Notes under the pieces: generated by a model
What the model was told of the DNA's origin: nothing
Databases searched by the model: none
The model's input: the letters and a program-made list of their open reading frames with translations, nothing else
In this document: positions 24,961 through 40,844 of the stretch, one piece after another
How positions within the stretch are numbered: position 1 is the stretch's first letter
Layout: every line of letters starts with the position of its first letter
Origin: Kalaharituber pfeilii
Taxonomy: Eukaryota > Ascomycota > Pezizomycetes > Pezizales > Pezizaceae
Assembly: GCA_015179045.1 (NCBI GenBank)
Contig: WHUZ01000001.1
Location: forward strand, 2,790,001-2,854,000
Direction: 5' to 3'
Length of the DNA: 64,000 nt
Position numbers and translations under genes: made by a program

Positions 24961-25933
24961 TCAATCAAATCGCCTTCTTGAGGTTACGTCCCCAGTCCAC
25001 CCAAATGTCTCCCCAACGTTTGCAAACCAATCCTTCACACTGTCGACCACCATTTTCGCCATTCCAGGCCCTCCGCGTTTATTCTTGCCATGCGGTTTGT
25101 CTCCGACTGATTGACCATGTATCTCAGTCGTACTAGGAAGGACGTTTTCGCCAGCCGTTAGGGAGACGAAGAGCGAGAATGGGATTAACCATACTACAGG
25201 TGTATCGGTATTAGCATTTGATACACTGTAAGTGCTTGGAGCGGAATATCGTCCTTGCTTACCACAAATTCCAAAGAAGGCACTGATCTCTCTAAATTTG
25301 GGGATCTGGCTGAGGTAGTAAGGGTCCGAGCTTGAGTAGTCATGCAGCGGGCTGTCCCTTCCTGACCTCATTCCGTCCATCGACATTTTTTGATGTATTA
25401 GATGCTCAGGTGGAATCGAGAAATGACGGAACCAGAGTAGGTGGTTTGCTATCACGGCCACTACGACACCCGTTAGCCAATAAGCCCTCCCTCCTCCCAA
25501 TGGAATGGAATATGGTGATAATCGACTAACAGCAACTAGCGATAAATACTCCATCACTCAGTTTCACGACAGGGAACTTTCGCAGATTGAGCATGTATAC
25601 CCCATGGGAGGCGGCCGAGAACAGCGTGAGCAGGATCGGAAATCCATCAAAGACGACGAGGAGGATATGGACCACGATGATGCTTTGGATTAGTCGGGTG
25701 AGGACTTTCTTCGAGAGGACAGTGTGCTCTTCGACTAGTTCCGAGAGGTAGTACAGACCGGAGGCTATGAGCATCGGTTCAAGTGTTAGTTTTGAGTGCC
25801 TGTGGGGCTCAGGCGCTACCCGATTGTAATAAAGTTGGACTGCGCGAGACGAAGAGAGCTCACCGATCGCAAGAGTCAAGAAGCAGAAACCCAAGATGAT
25901 TCCTAAGTAGCCGACAAAAGGAAGAATCCACAT
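24961..25933 (-). CDS. SVP26: COPII cargo adaptor Svp26/Erv26 (TEX261 family)
   Basis: Four exons: 25933-25864, 25764-25531, 25460-25263, 25193-24961, giving 244 aa with in-phase junctions. The start MWILPFVGYLGIILGFCFLTLAI runs across intron 1 into ASGLYYLSELVEE, the diagnostic Svp26 motif. Further membrane segments follow (IIVVHILLVVFDGFPILLTLFSAASHGVY and ANHLLWFRHFS). The C-terminal tail is hydrophilic with a Gly/Lys patch. Svp26 proteins carry type II Golgi glycosyltransferases and other cargo into ER-derived vesicles. The second intron has a GTTAGT donor, and skipping it would stop within three codons. Confidence 0.9.
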
Positions 25934-26400
25934 TGTAGGTACACGTCTAGACGAATGGGAACACTGACGACGAAGCGTGTCCAGGTCCCAGCACCATGTA
26001 CCGGTTGTAAGAACTTTCTGATATGCGTCGTAAGGTCTCCGGTCGCGGCTCTTGTATGACGCAAAGCATCAAGTTGCAATTATGTCGAGTATGATACGGC
26101 GCGGTAGTCGAGAGGTTTCTCCTCACGTGTCATGAAGTCATCTGACGCTTATCGATAGGAAGGATTCGAAATCAGTTCCGAAAATAGAGCATGGTCGAGA
26201 AACTGCGTGCCGCGTCAAACACTGAAATACTTCATGTACGAAAACGTCAATTGGTTGAATTAAGATCTTGGGCAATTGTTTATTTATGATACATGTCTAA
26301 CGCGATATATTTTGCACAACTCCATTGTAATAATTCCTGGGGAGATTCCACAGTCTCGCCGGGATAGTACCACTCCTCCAAATTGCACCACAAAAAAAGT
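25934..26400. other. Intergenic region between SWS2 3' end and SVP26 5' end
   Basis: Promoter side of SVP26 and 3' flank of SWS2, with no gene. A CACGTG core is present near 26126. Confidence 0.4.
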
Positions 26401-26998
26401 TCAACTCCATCTCTCCACCTTGTTGAGTTTTCTCGCCGTGTTGATCTGGCTTCGAGTATTTTGCTGTGCCAGATGTTAGCACTGACGGCACTCCGTCTTA
26501 AATTCCAAAGCATGGGCACACTCACCCCTCTAACAGGAAGGCTCATTGCATGTCTTCTTCCTCTATATGTTCCCATGTCCCTCAGTCGTCGTATATCCTG
26601 CTGAATCTTTCTCCGCAAGTCATTCTCAATTGTCATTTTTGAGAGCTCCATGGTTATGGCCATGGTTTTTGCTGTGGACAGGCTTCCTACGACCGCAGTG
26701 GGGTGGATCGAGAGTTTTGACATCAGTTTTCCGGCAACATTTGGGCCGACCCCGTAGAAGCCTTGGAGAACTTGCTGCACAGCTGTTTGTCAGTTGAGGC
26801 TCTGCTTGAAACTGTGCTTTGCGTTGCCCTCATGGGAGTATTGTGGAGGCGGGCCGCATGAGGGGGAGGGGGCAGAGGGGTTTGAGGTACTTTGACAAGG
26901 TGGATTTCGGGGACATTGATACCGCCGATGAAGACCCTAGAGAGCGCAGCGCCGCCGGTCAGCAGTTTTCAGCGCGGGGAATCAGCAAGAGCTTACAT
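26401..26998 (-). CDS. SWS2: Mitochondrial small ribosomal subunit protein uS13m (Sws2)
   Basis: Exons: AT at 26998-26997, then 26936-26891, 26774-26526 and 26463-26401, giving 119 aa. The protein is a complete S13 domain: VFIGGINVPEIHLVK, LQGFYGVGPNVAGKL (helix-two-turn-helix), MTIENDLRRKIQ and the rRNA-binding [25 protein letters not shown]. It ends KLNKVERWS. It belongs to the head of the mitochondrial small ribosomal subunit. The start codon is interrupted: AT is followed directly by the donor GTAAGC, and exon 2 supplies the G before GTC. Homologs start MVFI or MVFIL at this exact point, and no other in-frame ATG exists upstream in exon 2. Introns are 60, 116 and 62 bp. Confidence 0.88.
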
Positions 26999-27362
26999 TG
27001 CTGTAGAGGGGTTATGCGTGTGACAGATGTGCCTTGCTGGGGCTGCTGTGAGGCTCAGTCTCAGTAGCTGGGACCGTTGAGATCGGCCCGGCCTGCTGCA
27101 GCTGGCTAGCGCGCGGCTGCCAAGGCTGCCAGGGACAGGAAAGGGCGTCCCGCCCGCTTAGTCATTCGCGAGAGCTTGCACCCGCCGGGCTCCCCGGAGC
27201 TCGCGTGTCTCCTCAACAATTACTCGTTAACATTCCGGCAAACTTGCTATCTGTCCTTACTGCCCTGCTGGGCCGTGTAGCCTCCAGTAACTATCTTATT
27301 ATCATTTGTGGTTGTGAACACCTGTAGCTCGTGCTAGAACCTAAAGTAATATTAATGCACGT
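26999..27362. promoter_or_regulatory. Divergent promoter SWS2 / GH47 mannosidase
   Basis: 364 bp between the two start codons, GC-rich in the left half. No specific site is identified. Confidence 0.35.
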
Positions 27363-29683
<2,321 letters not shown>

Positions 29684-31395
29684 AGGCCTTTAATTTCAAG
29701 GTGCAGCTGGCAACAGTTTGCTCTAAATGTCCAATTTTCGGTTTTCCCATTGAGGTTAATTTACTTTTTGTCCTTTGGTTCGAATAGGAATACAAATAAT
29801 ACTAGTAATACCGTAAAACGCTACGAATAAGTCCATACCATGTACACAAATATGCGCTAGAGGAGATACGCTCAGCAGCCTTGCAATTGATGCATATATG
29901 CAATGGCGACTACATATCCAGCACATATTCTCCACACCCGAGAACTTCCTCCGACCAGCCCGTACGTGATTCGGTGTCACTGCATTAGTATCTCCAGAAA
30001 TAAAGTTACCATTGCCATCATTCGGTTGTAGCTGTCTGCTCAGAGCCCTGGGAAGCAGATGTACTGCGTACCTGGTGGTTTGGTATTTCCTCAATATGAT
30101 GTAGATATCCCTAGGCCCAAGCCCGAGGAATTGCGTCTGGACAGCTGTAGATATGCTTGAAATCGCTACATTCCTGAATCTGGTAACAAGTAGTACATGC
30201 AGGAAACACATGTACTAGCGATTCTTCCATTCTCCAGCTCGAGATAGAGGCACGTTCTGTTAAGTGAATAGCGGCTGATATGAGGGCTACACCGGTGAGC
30301 TGTGACAAAGAGCTACTGATTGCAAGGGGTTCTGAAAGCACTGAATGTTTAGCTGTGACAGAGGATTCTAAGCATTTCTTGAGCGTGGTCTTTTGAGTAT
30401 GGCCATATTCAGAGCTATATCCACAACCGATATATATAATTGTTCAGTGGCTGCTCAATCGTGTTATCCATATCATAAGCAACAGGGCCAGATCTGTTTG
30501 GGCTGCTTGCTACGATTGATCGTCAACCCCGTTGTAATGGATAAGATGCCAGCATCTTTCTACCAATCATAATGACCTTAAACCGCTTGCACTGCCGTAT
30601 TTGGATATTTCCTGCGGCACCCTGACTACCAAGTAGCTTCGCAAATGCGCTCAAGCTGCAAGCTGGGGCGCTGTAAATCTTCTAACACGAGAGGCTTCGT
30701 CCCTTATCACGGGAGTTGGTGAAGACACTCGAGCATTGCCCTGCCTTGTTAAGTACTTGTTATACTTGTAGAGTAGAGTACACGTTACCTCACGCTGTAT
30801 TCTGTACCATTATTTATGGATAGACAGCCTCCTTGTCACGCCCCATGGATGTCACGTCAGGCTAGCACCGGAGCGAGATGCCGCCCTTGAGACTGTATAT
30901 CATAGTTGGCAGTACAAGCGATGGCAGGCTCCTATCCAACGTACAACGAGGCTGGCACGAAATGCTTAGTGCCCGAAGGCAATGTCCAACGCAGGAGTGG
31001 TGCAAGTGCAATTACGGCAGATGCAGCTTCCGCGTATGTAGGGTACGAGGAGAAAGCTTGGCGCGGCAGCGAATCGGAAAGCTCCTGAGCAGAAAAAATT
31101 TAGCATCGAATCTACGCAGCAGCGAGCCAGAAGCGTGCTGCTGGCACTGGGCCGGCTTCATGGCCCTTGCCAGAGCCGCCGTTGTCAGGGGCCGCCAGCA
31201 ATTTCAGGAGAGGCGTGGCTGGCTGGCTGCTACAGCGCTGCGGCAGCGTGCTTGCAGAGCGAAGGTACAAGAGTGGAGGGAGTACTTATTGACCTTCCTT
31301 CCGCCCGCCCTTAATCCGTTTGCCTTTGCCCTCCAGCGGTCTCCTCCCATCCCCCCCTCTCCCCCCGTTACCCCTGATTCATCGTGTGCTCCACG
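29684..31395. other. Intergenic region upstream of CYP51
   Basis: No gene. It includes the mannosidase 3' UTR at the left and the CYP51 promoter at the right. The last ~90 bases before the CYP51 ATG are strongly pyrimidine-rich (CCTCCC and C-runs at 31310-31380), a common fungal core promoter feature. Confidence 0.45.
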
Positions 31396-33131
<1,736 letters not shown>

Positions 33132-34150
33132 TCCCTCATTGCTATGCCTTCCCGTCCGGCAACGATAATGTACGAATGGCGCAACCCAGACTGGCGCAAC
33201 TCTGAAAAGCATTAGAAGTTGGGTTTGATGCTATGCTGGACATGTATTGGAATATTGGATTTTTATTTATAGAAGGGAAACAAGCTACTTAATACCTAAT
33301 GGCGATGGAAGGTTGTTGAGAGCAAGTGTCTAGTATTAGTACTTGTAATTGACATCTGTTTTTCTGCGTTCATATTCTTGTATATACATATCTTGTATGG
33401 ATTGTCCTGAGATGGAGTAATGAAAGTCTGATATGTCAAATCGACGAAGTTGTTCGAATGGATTGCTCTGCTTGATCACACAAACTTGATATCATAAGTC
33501 AGTTTTTACTGGACAATCGACAGGCGTAATTAGCATTTATTGCATATATAGCTTGTGCGTGATGGAAGACATGTATTTTCTCAGTTCGGTAGTCCACAAG
33601 CTATTGGATGTTGTCAGTCGAGAACCATTATCAAGTAGAACATGTTAGCTCCATCGCTTTCAGCCAACCTGAAGGACAACAGTTATGCTCCTTACAGCAA
33701 ACCTCGGATCAACGACCTCGCAGCTATGTACGAATGCAACTTGTCAGGTTTCCTCTTCCATGAGGTAATTGTGACGGTACTGTTTGGGCATAAAAATCGA
33801 CGTTTCCATTGAGCGCAATTATCGGCCAGATGTCAGAGGACGCTTGCCCAATTATTTCCTATCTAGGAATAATTCGCTGATGAATTGACTACCAGTTTCA
33901 GTACAGTCAGTCGCCCGGGGATCATCAAAATCTATGCCCTTTCCTTCCACAGTGCTTTACCTCCCAGCGAGCGCTTTCGTGGCCAGCGGTTGACCTAAAT
34001 ACATAACAGGAATTCTTGCTCCGATGGGGGAGTAGCTGATCGATTCATAGGCGAATACTCTCGGGTAGCTGTGCTTCAACTTCACCAATCTTCGCAGGCT
34101 AGGGCACCATCGTATCATCCCGCTTAATACAAACCACTATCTGGGTCGAT
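33132..34150. other. Intergenic region downstream of CYP51
   Basis: CYP51 3' UTR and AT-rich sequence; no gene seen. Confidence 0.45.
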
Positions 34151-35880
34151 CCAGAAATTGAGATTATTTTGGTGCATTTCACTCAGCCATTTACCTATGG
34201 ATATCCATAGGTATTTCCAGAACACGAGTGATGTTCCTTTGGTCGTAATAATGATTAACGATAATCCACAATTGCGAATACGATACCAGCAATACCGAGT
34301 ACAACAATATCCTCAATTACAACAATCTCCGACTCATGTGCCCCCAACAGTTGATGTCTACATCTAAACAACCACAACTAGTTTATAATTCACAATCTCG
34401 GAGGCATAAACAAAGAGAACAAGTACAACATCAAGAATAGTTAATATCAGAGTCCGAGCAGCCATTAGGAGAGTCAAAGCAGTCAGTACAGGTGCGGAAG
34501 CAGCAGTGAAAACAACCAAGTATGGCAGTGTAAATGATTAGTTCAGCCGCAAAAAGCTACTAATACAGCAATAAAAGTAGTTATTACGACAGCGAGCAAT
34601 ACGAACAAGTGCAACAGTTACAATATATGGCCACCTTGGTGGATACGATTACCTATAAACTTAGACCAAAGATATATACGACAATATCTTGGTCCCATGC
34701 CTGTATTTTTGCAATACTATCCTACTCAATACCGAGGATAATGGATGACGTTGACATGAAGGGAAATTGTTACCTTCCTCCTTGCAGCCTTTACCGAGAG
34801 CTTCTGATACCTTATTACAATGAATCTTTTGGCGGATAGTAAATAACCTTTTTGCATTTACTGCAATTGAAACGACAGGCCAATTATTTCCATTGCATGG
34901 TCCTGCAAATTTTGCTGTTACTGGTAGAGTATACTACCGATTATTGGACTTAGCATCGGGTAACCACTCCTTAAGGATGTTGGTTTCTTTGCGGAATCTG
35001 CTTGTATGTTTGGAAGTCAATGCTTTACATTTCATTGTGTGTTGTTGCAGCTCCTATATTTCACACAAATCCGTGCGCCCATTCCTTCAACTCTTTTCCA
35101 CTAGGTACTGTCGCTCATATCTTCCACTGTACCCGTTTATCCTCACGTTGTCTCTCAGCCGACCCTTAAATTCTTCCCAAACTCAGATGACTCGGAATAA
35201 GTAAGATCACGGCCGCCAGCAACTCAGGTTACCAGAAACAATACAGTAGAACTTTCGGAAGATCCAGTTGAGGATCAGGAAGAAAACTACCTGCCAACCC
35301 CAGTGGAGACAGCTGCTCCTCAAAACGAGCAACATGGATTACCTTCCTGAATAATTGAAACACTGGCTCGAACATTACAAGAAGTCAATCCATATATCGA
35401 AACATTATACAATATAATTCAGACAGTACCCGATAATCAGATACCACTAGCAATTGAATTGGCTGTCCGACCTGAGTCAAACGAGATTGCTGCAATTATC
35501 AATCATCATAATCTTACACACCTAGAGCCACGCAAGATTATTATCTATCATAAAGGACTTTTCCCACCATAATTTACACAAATGAGGCGGATTTGGCACT
35601 CGCGGAGGCTGTCCAATTAAATTACTACCCTAGTCAATTACGGTTTCTCTTCGCACATCTACTTCTCGATATTCCTCCACCTGCTAATGAATTATGGAGA
35701 AAAATTCATTTATTTATGTGGAGACTTTTTCGCTCAAAATGATGATAATATAAACATGGCCTACGATGAAGGACTACAAGTTATTGCCAATGTGTTAGCT
35801 ACCAAAGTACTACATTGGCCTAATTCGGACTACTAGTTCCAAGGTTACTAAACTTTCTCAAAGCTCTTACATGAATAGTA
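34151..35880 (+). pseudogene. Decayed Helitron-like replication/helicase remnant
   Basis: Heavily interrupted frames on the plus strand. Around 35355-35560 a frame reads EVNPYIETLYNIIQ and later RPESNEIAAIINHHN, resembling the NPY...EVAAII region of Helitron Rep proteins. At about 35590-35830 another frame reads LRFLFAHLLLDIPPPANELW, then CGDFF and MAYDEGLQVIANVL. This resembles the (L/F)R.LFVHLLL...P..LW......DF stretch found much later in the helicase half. The normal intervening Rep/helicase part is absent, so the copy appears internally deleted as well as frame-shifted. The Gln-rich stretch at 34260-34650 could be its 5' part. The family call rests on motif recollection only. Confidence 0.4.
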
Positions 35881-36254
35881 CTTTAGAAAAACGATTGGTA
35901 AAAAACGCTGTTGTCATAATTCAAAGTTGCCAGTAGCATATTATCACAGTGTGACTATTACCAGCAGACTCGATATAGCAATAGATATAGTGTTACCTTC
36001 GCATTACCTTTACTTTTACACCAAAATTTAGTTCATGAATTGTAGAGAGAAGGCAATTTCCTCTTCGGCCTGCATACACTACAACATCTACTACTCAGCG
36101 AACTCAAGGATATGCAGGTTGCTTACCTCTTGAAGCCCTCTTTAGAATTCATTCTGATACATTGATTGGAACATTGGAAATGTCAGAATAGGCCAAAGGA
36201 GGTAACTTATGAAGAGATAGCCGAGGAGGTATGACAGCAGTAGCTGTCAAGACC

Positions 36255-37877
36255 TTACACCTGATTGGAGGAGAGTGAACAGCATCTGAGGAGCGTAGGT
36301 TGGTCAGATATTGTCAGATGAGCGGCTGGTAGGACGCCTACCGCTACCTGTAGTTCCTCCCTCTCCTTCTTCCTCTTACGAAGGATTATGAATATCATTG
36401 TAATAGCAAACGCTCCTGCCAGACATCCCAAAGCAAATCCAACAATTCCTAGGGTTTTCAACCCACTACTATCACTCTTACGTTCTGCTTGAGGCGAGGT
36501 ATTATTGTCATTTCCTCCATCAGGTAGATCTAGACCATGTAATCTGTCGTCTCCTGTATTTCAGCATCTGTGCAGAAAGATGTATATTCCTCCAGAGGTT
36601 TCTGCGAGGGCGGTCATTTCGCGGTTGACACCTTAAATTTATTGGTGTCATAATCCACCATGAGATAAAGATACTGCAAAATTCCTAACCCCATTGAATA
36701 TGGCCTGTCACTCTCTAGGTCATATGACCTTATCAAAATAGAGCCTAGAAAGTACAGCCTCCAATCCACTGGGGTCGATATCAATCATATTATCTTTTGC
36801 AATTAGGTCCTTTATGCCCAAAGTCAGCTGAATACCAGTGGACTCTCTATCCGGAGCCAGAAGGCCGATCTCACAGCGACATTGTTCCTCTAACATCTTT
36901 GTCGTCTCGTTGAGCCTCACATATCAAACTCTGCGTTACCTCCTCCTCCCGTAATATCCAGTATACTGCGAGGATCAGCTTCCCTCAAGCGGTCGATCAT
37001 GCTGCCAGGAAGATGAAAATCATATCCAGTATCAAGTATACCAGTTAACCTACCTCTATGACCCCCTGAATATGACCAATCGTCGCCATATACCTGCTAC
37101 TGGCGTTCCCTACATTGCCAAATTATCTCCTTGTACTCTATCTCAAAATTGGCTACCGTCCTAGGCTTAAACTCCTATAGCATGTTTGTAATTTCATACT
37201 CTTGGACGTCATCACCAATCTTGTCCTAACCACAGCCACCTAGAATGAATTCCCCAGGATGATAGGCATCTTTTGCATCTTCCGTGTAATGAAGACCCTC
37301 CGGTCCTTGGCACATATGGAGAATGCACACTTCCGCAGCATGTTTTGCTCAAGGAGGGTATCTATGAAGGTTGAATTTGCGCCTAACCCAATGTAGGATG
37401 GTACAAAGTTTTCCGTGTAGTCAAGCATAGCAACTTGAACTCCAGGAATGTTGAGAGGATCGAGTGAATTCGATTGAAATACTTCCAGGGGAGATTGACC
37501 AGAGGAGGAAGAGACATTGCTTAGTTCTGAAAATCGTCCAATTCCCTCAGGTGTGTTGTTTCAGTGGAAGATGTCCAATCACTATCTCCATGGTAAGTAA
37601 GCTAATAATGTGAAACCCACCTTATCTATACTCACGTCCATTGGTAAAATGTTCCTCCAGGTTACCCATTTACACCATTCCTCAGTAGAATATCTCTACA
37701 CGGATGTTTATCATGAACAGTGTATAGTCCACTTATTCCAAAAGCTGGCTATATGATTGACTCTTCCCTGGGATCTGGGGTTGAAGCAATGAATAAGGTT
37801 GCGAGAGTCGCCGCTGCGGAGGGCGATATCGATCTTGAGAACAAGCATGAGGTTAATGCTGACATGAATGGAAACAT
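36255..37877 (-). pseudogene. Decayed membrane-anchored aspartic protease (A1) gene
   Basis: On the minus strand a signal-peptide-like start (MFPFMSALTSCLFSRS) lies at 37877. Broken frames follow, including PSYIGLGANSTFIDTLLEQ (37393 region) and FILGGCG. Near 37030 is LTGILDTGYDFHLPGSMIDRL, whose LDTG is the second A1 active-site motif. The C-terminal end (36461-36390) is a hydrophobic helix VGFALGCLAGAFAITMIFIIL followed by RKRKKERE, a typical transmembrane anchor of fungal GPI/TM-type aspartic proteases. Several in-frame stops separate these blocks, so I see no functional gene. Confidence 0.45.
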
Positions 37878-39770
37878 TGATATTTCTGCGTGTTGTTATA
37901 TTTTTAAATACCAATCAAGCAAAGAAAAAACAACCTATGCAGTCGATGGCAAAGAATGGCAGGACATGCAAAACAAACCGATAGATGTGACTCCGTCTCT
38001 TCAAATGCACCATTATAGATGTTCCTATATCAGGAAAGAAGAAGGCAAGGAGTGGTTGGAATAGACACAAATCAAAGATTGGGACACTTCCAAAGAATGC
38101 CAGCCAGAGGCGGTGCACATTTGTAGATCCCAGTAATGCCGTAGAAGCATGTATGCCGGTAGGGGTATACTTTGTAACCAGTTTAACTCCGATATTACTT
38201 CAACTTGCCGGAAAAGCCCTACCATTTGATACAACAAAAGCCGTTAGCATTCAATTGAAGCAATCGATGAGACAGTCAGCACGCCAGTGCTAGATACGAG
38301 TAATCGATGCTCATAGAGCAGTGAGAAGTGAAAAGTAACCAGCGAGCAGTGCGAGAAACTGCCAGTAAAGTGATAACAAATTAGAGGAAAACAATACGGA
38401 AAAGAAAAAAAAGGACTTGATTTGGCTATACCCACTGACTGGTGAGGACGGCACTTGGGGAAAGGTTAAAGCACAGTACGGGCACCGACAAGTCAACGGG
38501 AAGGGACTATCCTTTAATAGAAACTGCATGGAGATACAAACTACTCTAAAAGTCGGCTACCAGTCGTTCAGACGGACTTAACGTCCATATTTACAATGCG
38601 AATGATCCTGCTACAGTGCTCGGAGGCCTCATCCTTGCAAACTGTGTGACGAATGCGCTTCTACTTGATGGTAAAGATCGTCTTAATCCTCCATAGCAAC
38701 TACTACATGTGATCCGGAGATGCAGACGGCATTGTGGGCCAGAAAGATGATAATTCACTTCAGCAAGAGACTTTTTATATTCTCACGAATGGGTAGATTC
38801 GTTATAAGACTACATGATGAAGCCGTTGTGGATTAAAATAGGTTCTATTGACGCGTACGGCAACAATGAGATTTTGTTTGTTCGTTCCATTATGGTGCAA
38901 TCTGCAACTCGGCTCGCATCGTTCCGTGATGCTGTTCATGAGAGAGATCGGCAATGTGCTATGGCCGGTCAATGTTCGAGGTGAATGGACTGGATTTGAG
39001 GCTGCACACAATTTTCCTTTGAAATACAAGGAGCACTGGATGACGAGCATTGGATCACTACCCCATCAACTAGTGGAGGACTCATGAATTCCATCCAGAA
39101 TGATTAATATTTGCTACTAAAAGGCGGATGTTCGTATATTTTTGGATAGTTGCGATATATCAATAAACCCCGATATATGTTTCCTTGTATTATGAAGAGG
39201 GTAATGGCCAGCGTTAATGTTTGGTTTACTAAGACAACTACAAATTGTAAGTTTCGACGGCGATAGACTCGGCGTGTCTGGATGACATCTATGTAAGCAA
39301 GCATTTGGATCGGAAAATATCAATTTTTCTCCCCCTCCTCAGTATCAGAATCAAATGCAGAATCAACTTATGAAGTCCCCATTCTGTGACGATGACGTCA
39401 TGTGCTCGGTAGTACAGTGACTTCGAGTTAACAAATTTTCACATGTCTGCACTGCATCTTGAGGAAATTTGTATATGCTTGGCTGATCTTTTTCTTACTG
39501 TAAGCTCGCCAAGAATGCTATGAAGGAAATCTAAATACCCCCCGAATTTCTCAAAAAAACTCTCTGAGGAATTTCGAAACTTGTCCGATTGTACGGGTGC
39601 AACTCGATTTGGTTTGATTCCCTCGACCTGTTGAAGAGAACAATTTAATTGGTTTATAGGGACAAGTTGAAACGAGTCGGCAGTTCATCGAGGTACGCTT
39701 AGCCAAGCGATTGCATAGAAGAGGAGGGAGCAGTTGGTGGAGGGGCGTTGGGATAGGAATTAGACATCTA
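37878..39770. other. Intergenic/relic region upstream of POP8
   Basis: AT-rich. No recognisable coding region; the open frames are short and unrelated to any family I know. Confidence 0.4.
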
Positions 39771-40454
39771 ATGGAGTCAATAGAGGCTGATACTAAACCT
39801 CCGATAACAAAAGAGATTGTGGAGAAGGGAGACGGGGTGGTGGGGAATGTACAAGATGCGTCAGCAACGTCAAATAGCGAGAACAAGAACAAACGAAAGA
39901 GGAGGAATAAGAAGGCAAGAAAACAACCTCAGCAAGCCGCAGGCGAAACAATCATGCTAGACAAAGCTGGAGGTGAAGATGTTACAGATATCGGCATGAT
40001 GGAGCAGAACTCCAGAAAAAAACCTAAATCAACACCAATACGACTGACAGCCAGGCCTGACACTGACCAGCCTTATGCTTACTATCACCTCCGCATGTAT
40101 TGACTAAGTCTAGCTTCCCTCAGACGATTACTTACTGACTTGCTAGGTAGCCCCCCGGCACAGTGTGATATGATTAGCCTACGGACAACATTAACCAACT
40201 CGCTTTCCCGCCTTCTTGGAATTCAGGGCACCGCTATCTTAGACGTTGATATACTCAAGCTGGACTCCACAACTGGGGATGCATGGGTACGAGTTGCGGG
40301 TAGTCCTGGCCACTTAGGGCCATGGGGCGCAGAGGGATTTGGTGTAGCTGTCAGTGGAGGGGTGGGAGGGGTGGAAGGCATGAGAGTTGTAAAGGGGGGC
40401 AGGTGGCTTGTTGGGGTTGCTGGTGTTGGGGAGGACGACTTATGGGGAGAGTAA
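39771..40454 (+). CDS. POP8: RNase P/MRP protein subunit Pop8-like
   Basis: Exons 39771-40096 and 40151-40454 are joined across a 54-bp intron (GTATTG...GGTAG), giving 209 aa. The N-terminal ~95 residues are a charged, disordered region rich in Lys/Arg (KNKRKRRNKKARKQ). Then comes the Pop8/Rpp14-type fold: YAYYHLRIPPAQ, SLRTTLTNSLSRLLGIQGTAILDVDILKLD, DAWVRV and a Gly/Val-rich C-terminal strand region ending KGGRWLVGVAG. Pop8 is a small protein subunit of nuclear RNase P and RNase MRP, acting in tRNA 5' maturation and rRNA processing. Yeast Pop8 is shorter (~133 aa); the extra length is the basic N-terminus. A retrotransposon sits 36 bp after the stop, so its LTR probably supplies part of the 3' UTR. 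Confidence 0.75.
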
Positions 40455-40489
40455 CTTGAACTTGCCTCTGGATCCTCCCTCGAAGGAGA

Positions 40490-40494
40490 ATTAC
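40490..40494. repeat. Target site duplication ATTAC (left copy)
   Basis: ATTAC directly abuts the left LTR and is repeated at 45518-45522 after the right LTR. This marks the insertion site of the copia element. Confidence 0.85.
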
Positions 40495-40789
40495 TCTAAC
40501 GTTTTTATGGAGAGAGGAGAGTTTATTGTGCTCGCTCGATTAGCTTCGGGAGCTCTGCTACATACTACTGCTATCTACATTTTTCTGGCGCGATACGCCC
40601 CCTTTTTATATTCTCGCTCCTTCAGCCTTCAGCCTCCGTTCATTTTTAGCAACTTGAATTTTAGCCCTGCGAGGAAAGTTGAATTTTAGCCCTGTGAGGA
40701 AAGTTGAATTTTAGCCCTATGAGGAAAGTTGAATTTTGACCCTATGAGGTTTAGCTCATTGACCGGGGGTGAGAGGCTACATTCTTACA
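40495..40789 (-). repeat. 3' LTR of copia element (295 bp)
   Basis: Identical in length and, by eye, in sequence to 45223-45517. It contains three to four tandem copies of a ~25-bp unit (TTGAATTTTAGCCCT...GAGGAAAG) at 40654-40750. Confidence 0.95.
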
Positions 40790-40797
40790 CCCTCCCC
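40790..40797 (-). other. Polypurine tract of copia element
   Basis: GGGGAGGG on the minus strand directly precedes the 3' LTR, the expected position of the plus-strand primer. Confidence 0.75.
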
Positions 40798-40844
40798 AGC
40801 TTCGAACACCCGGTCTAACAGTTCTAAATCCTCATTACTGTACC

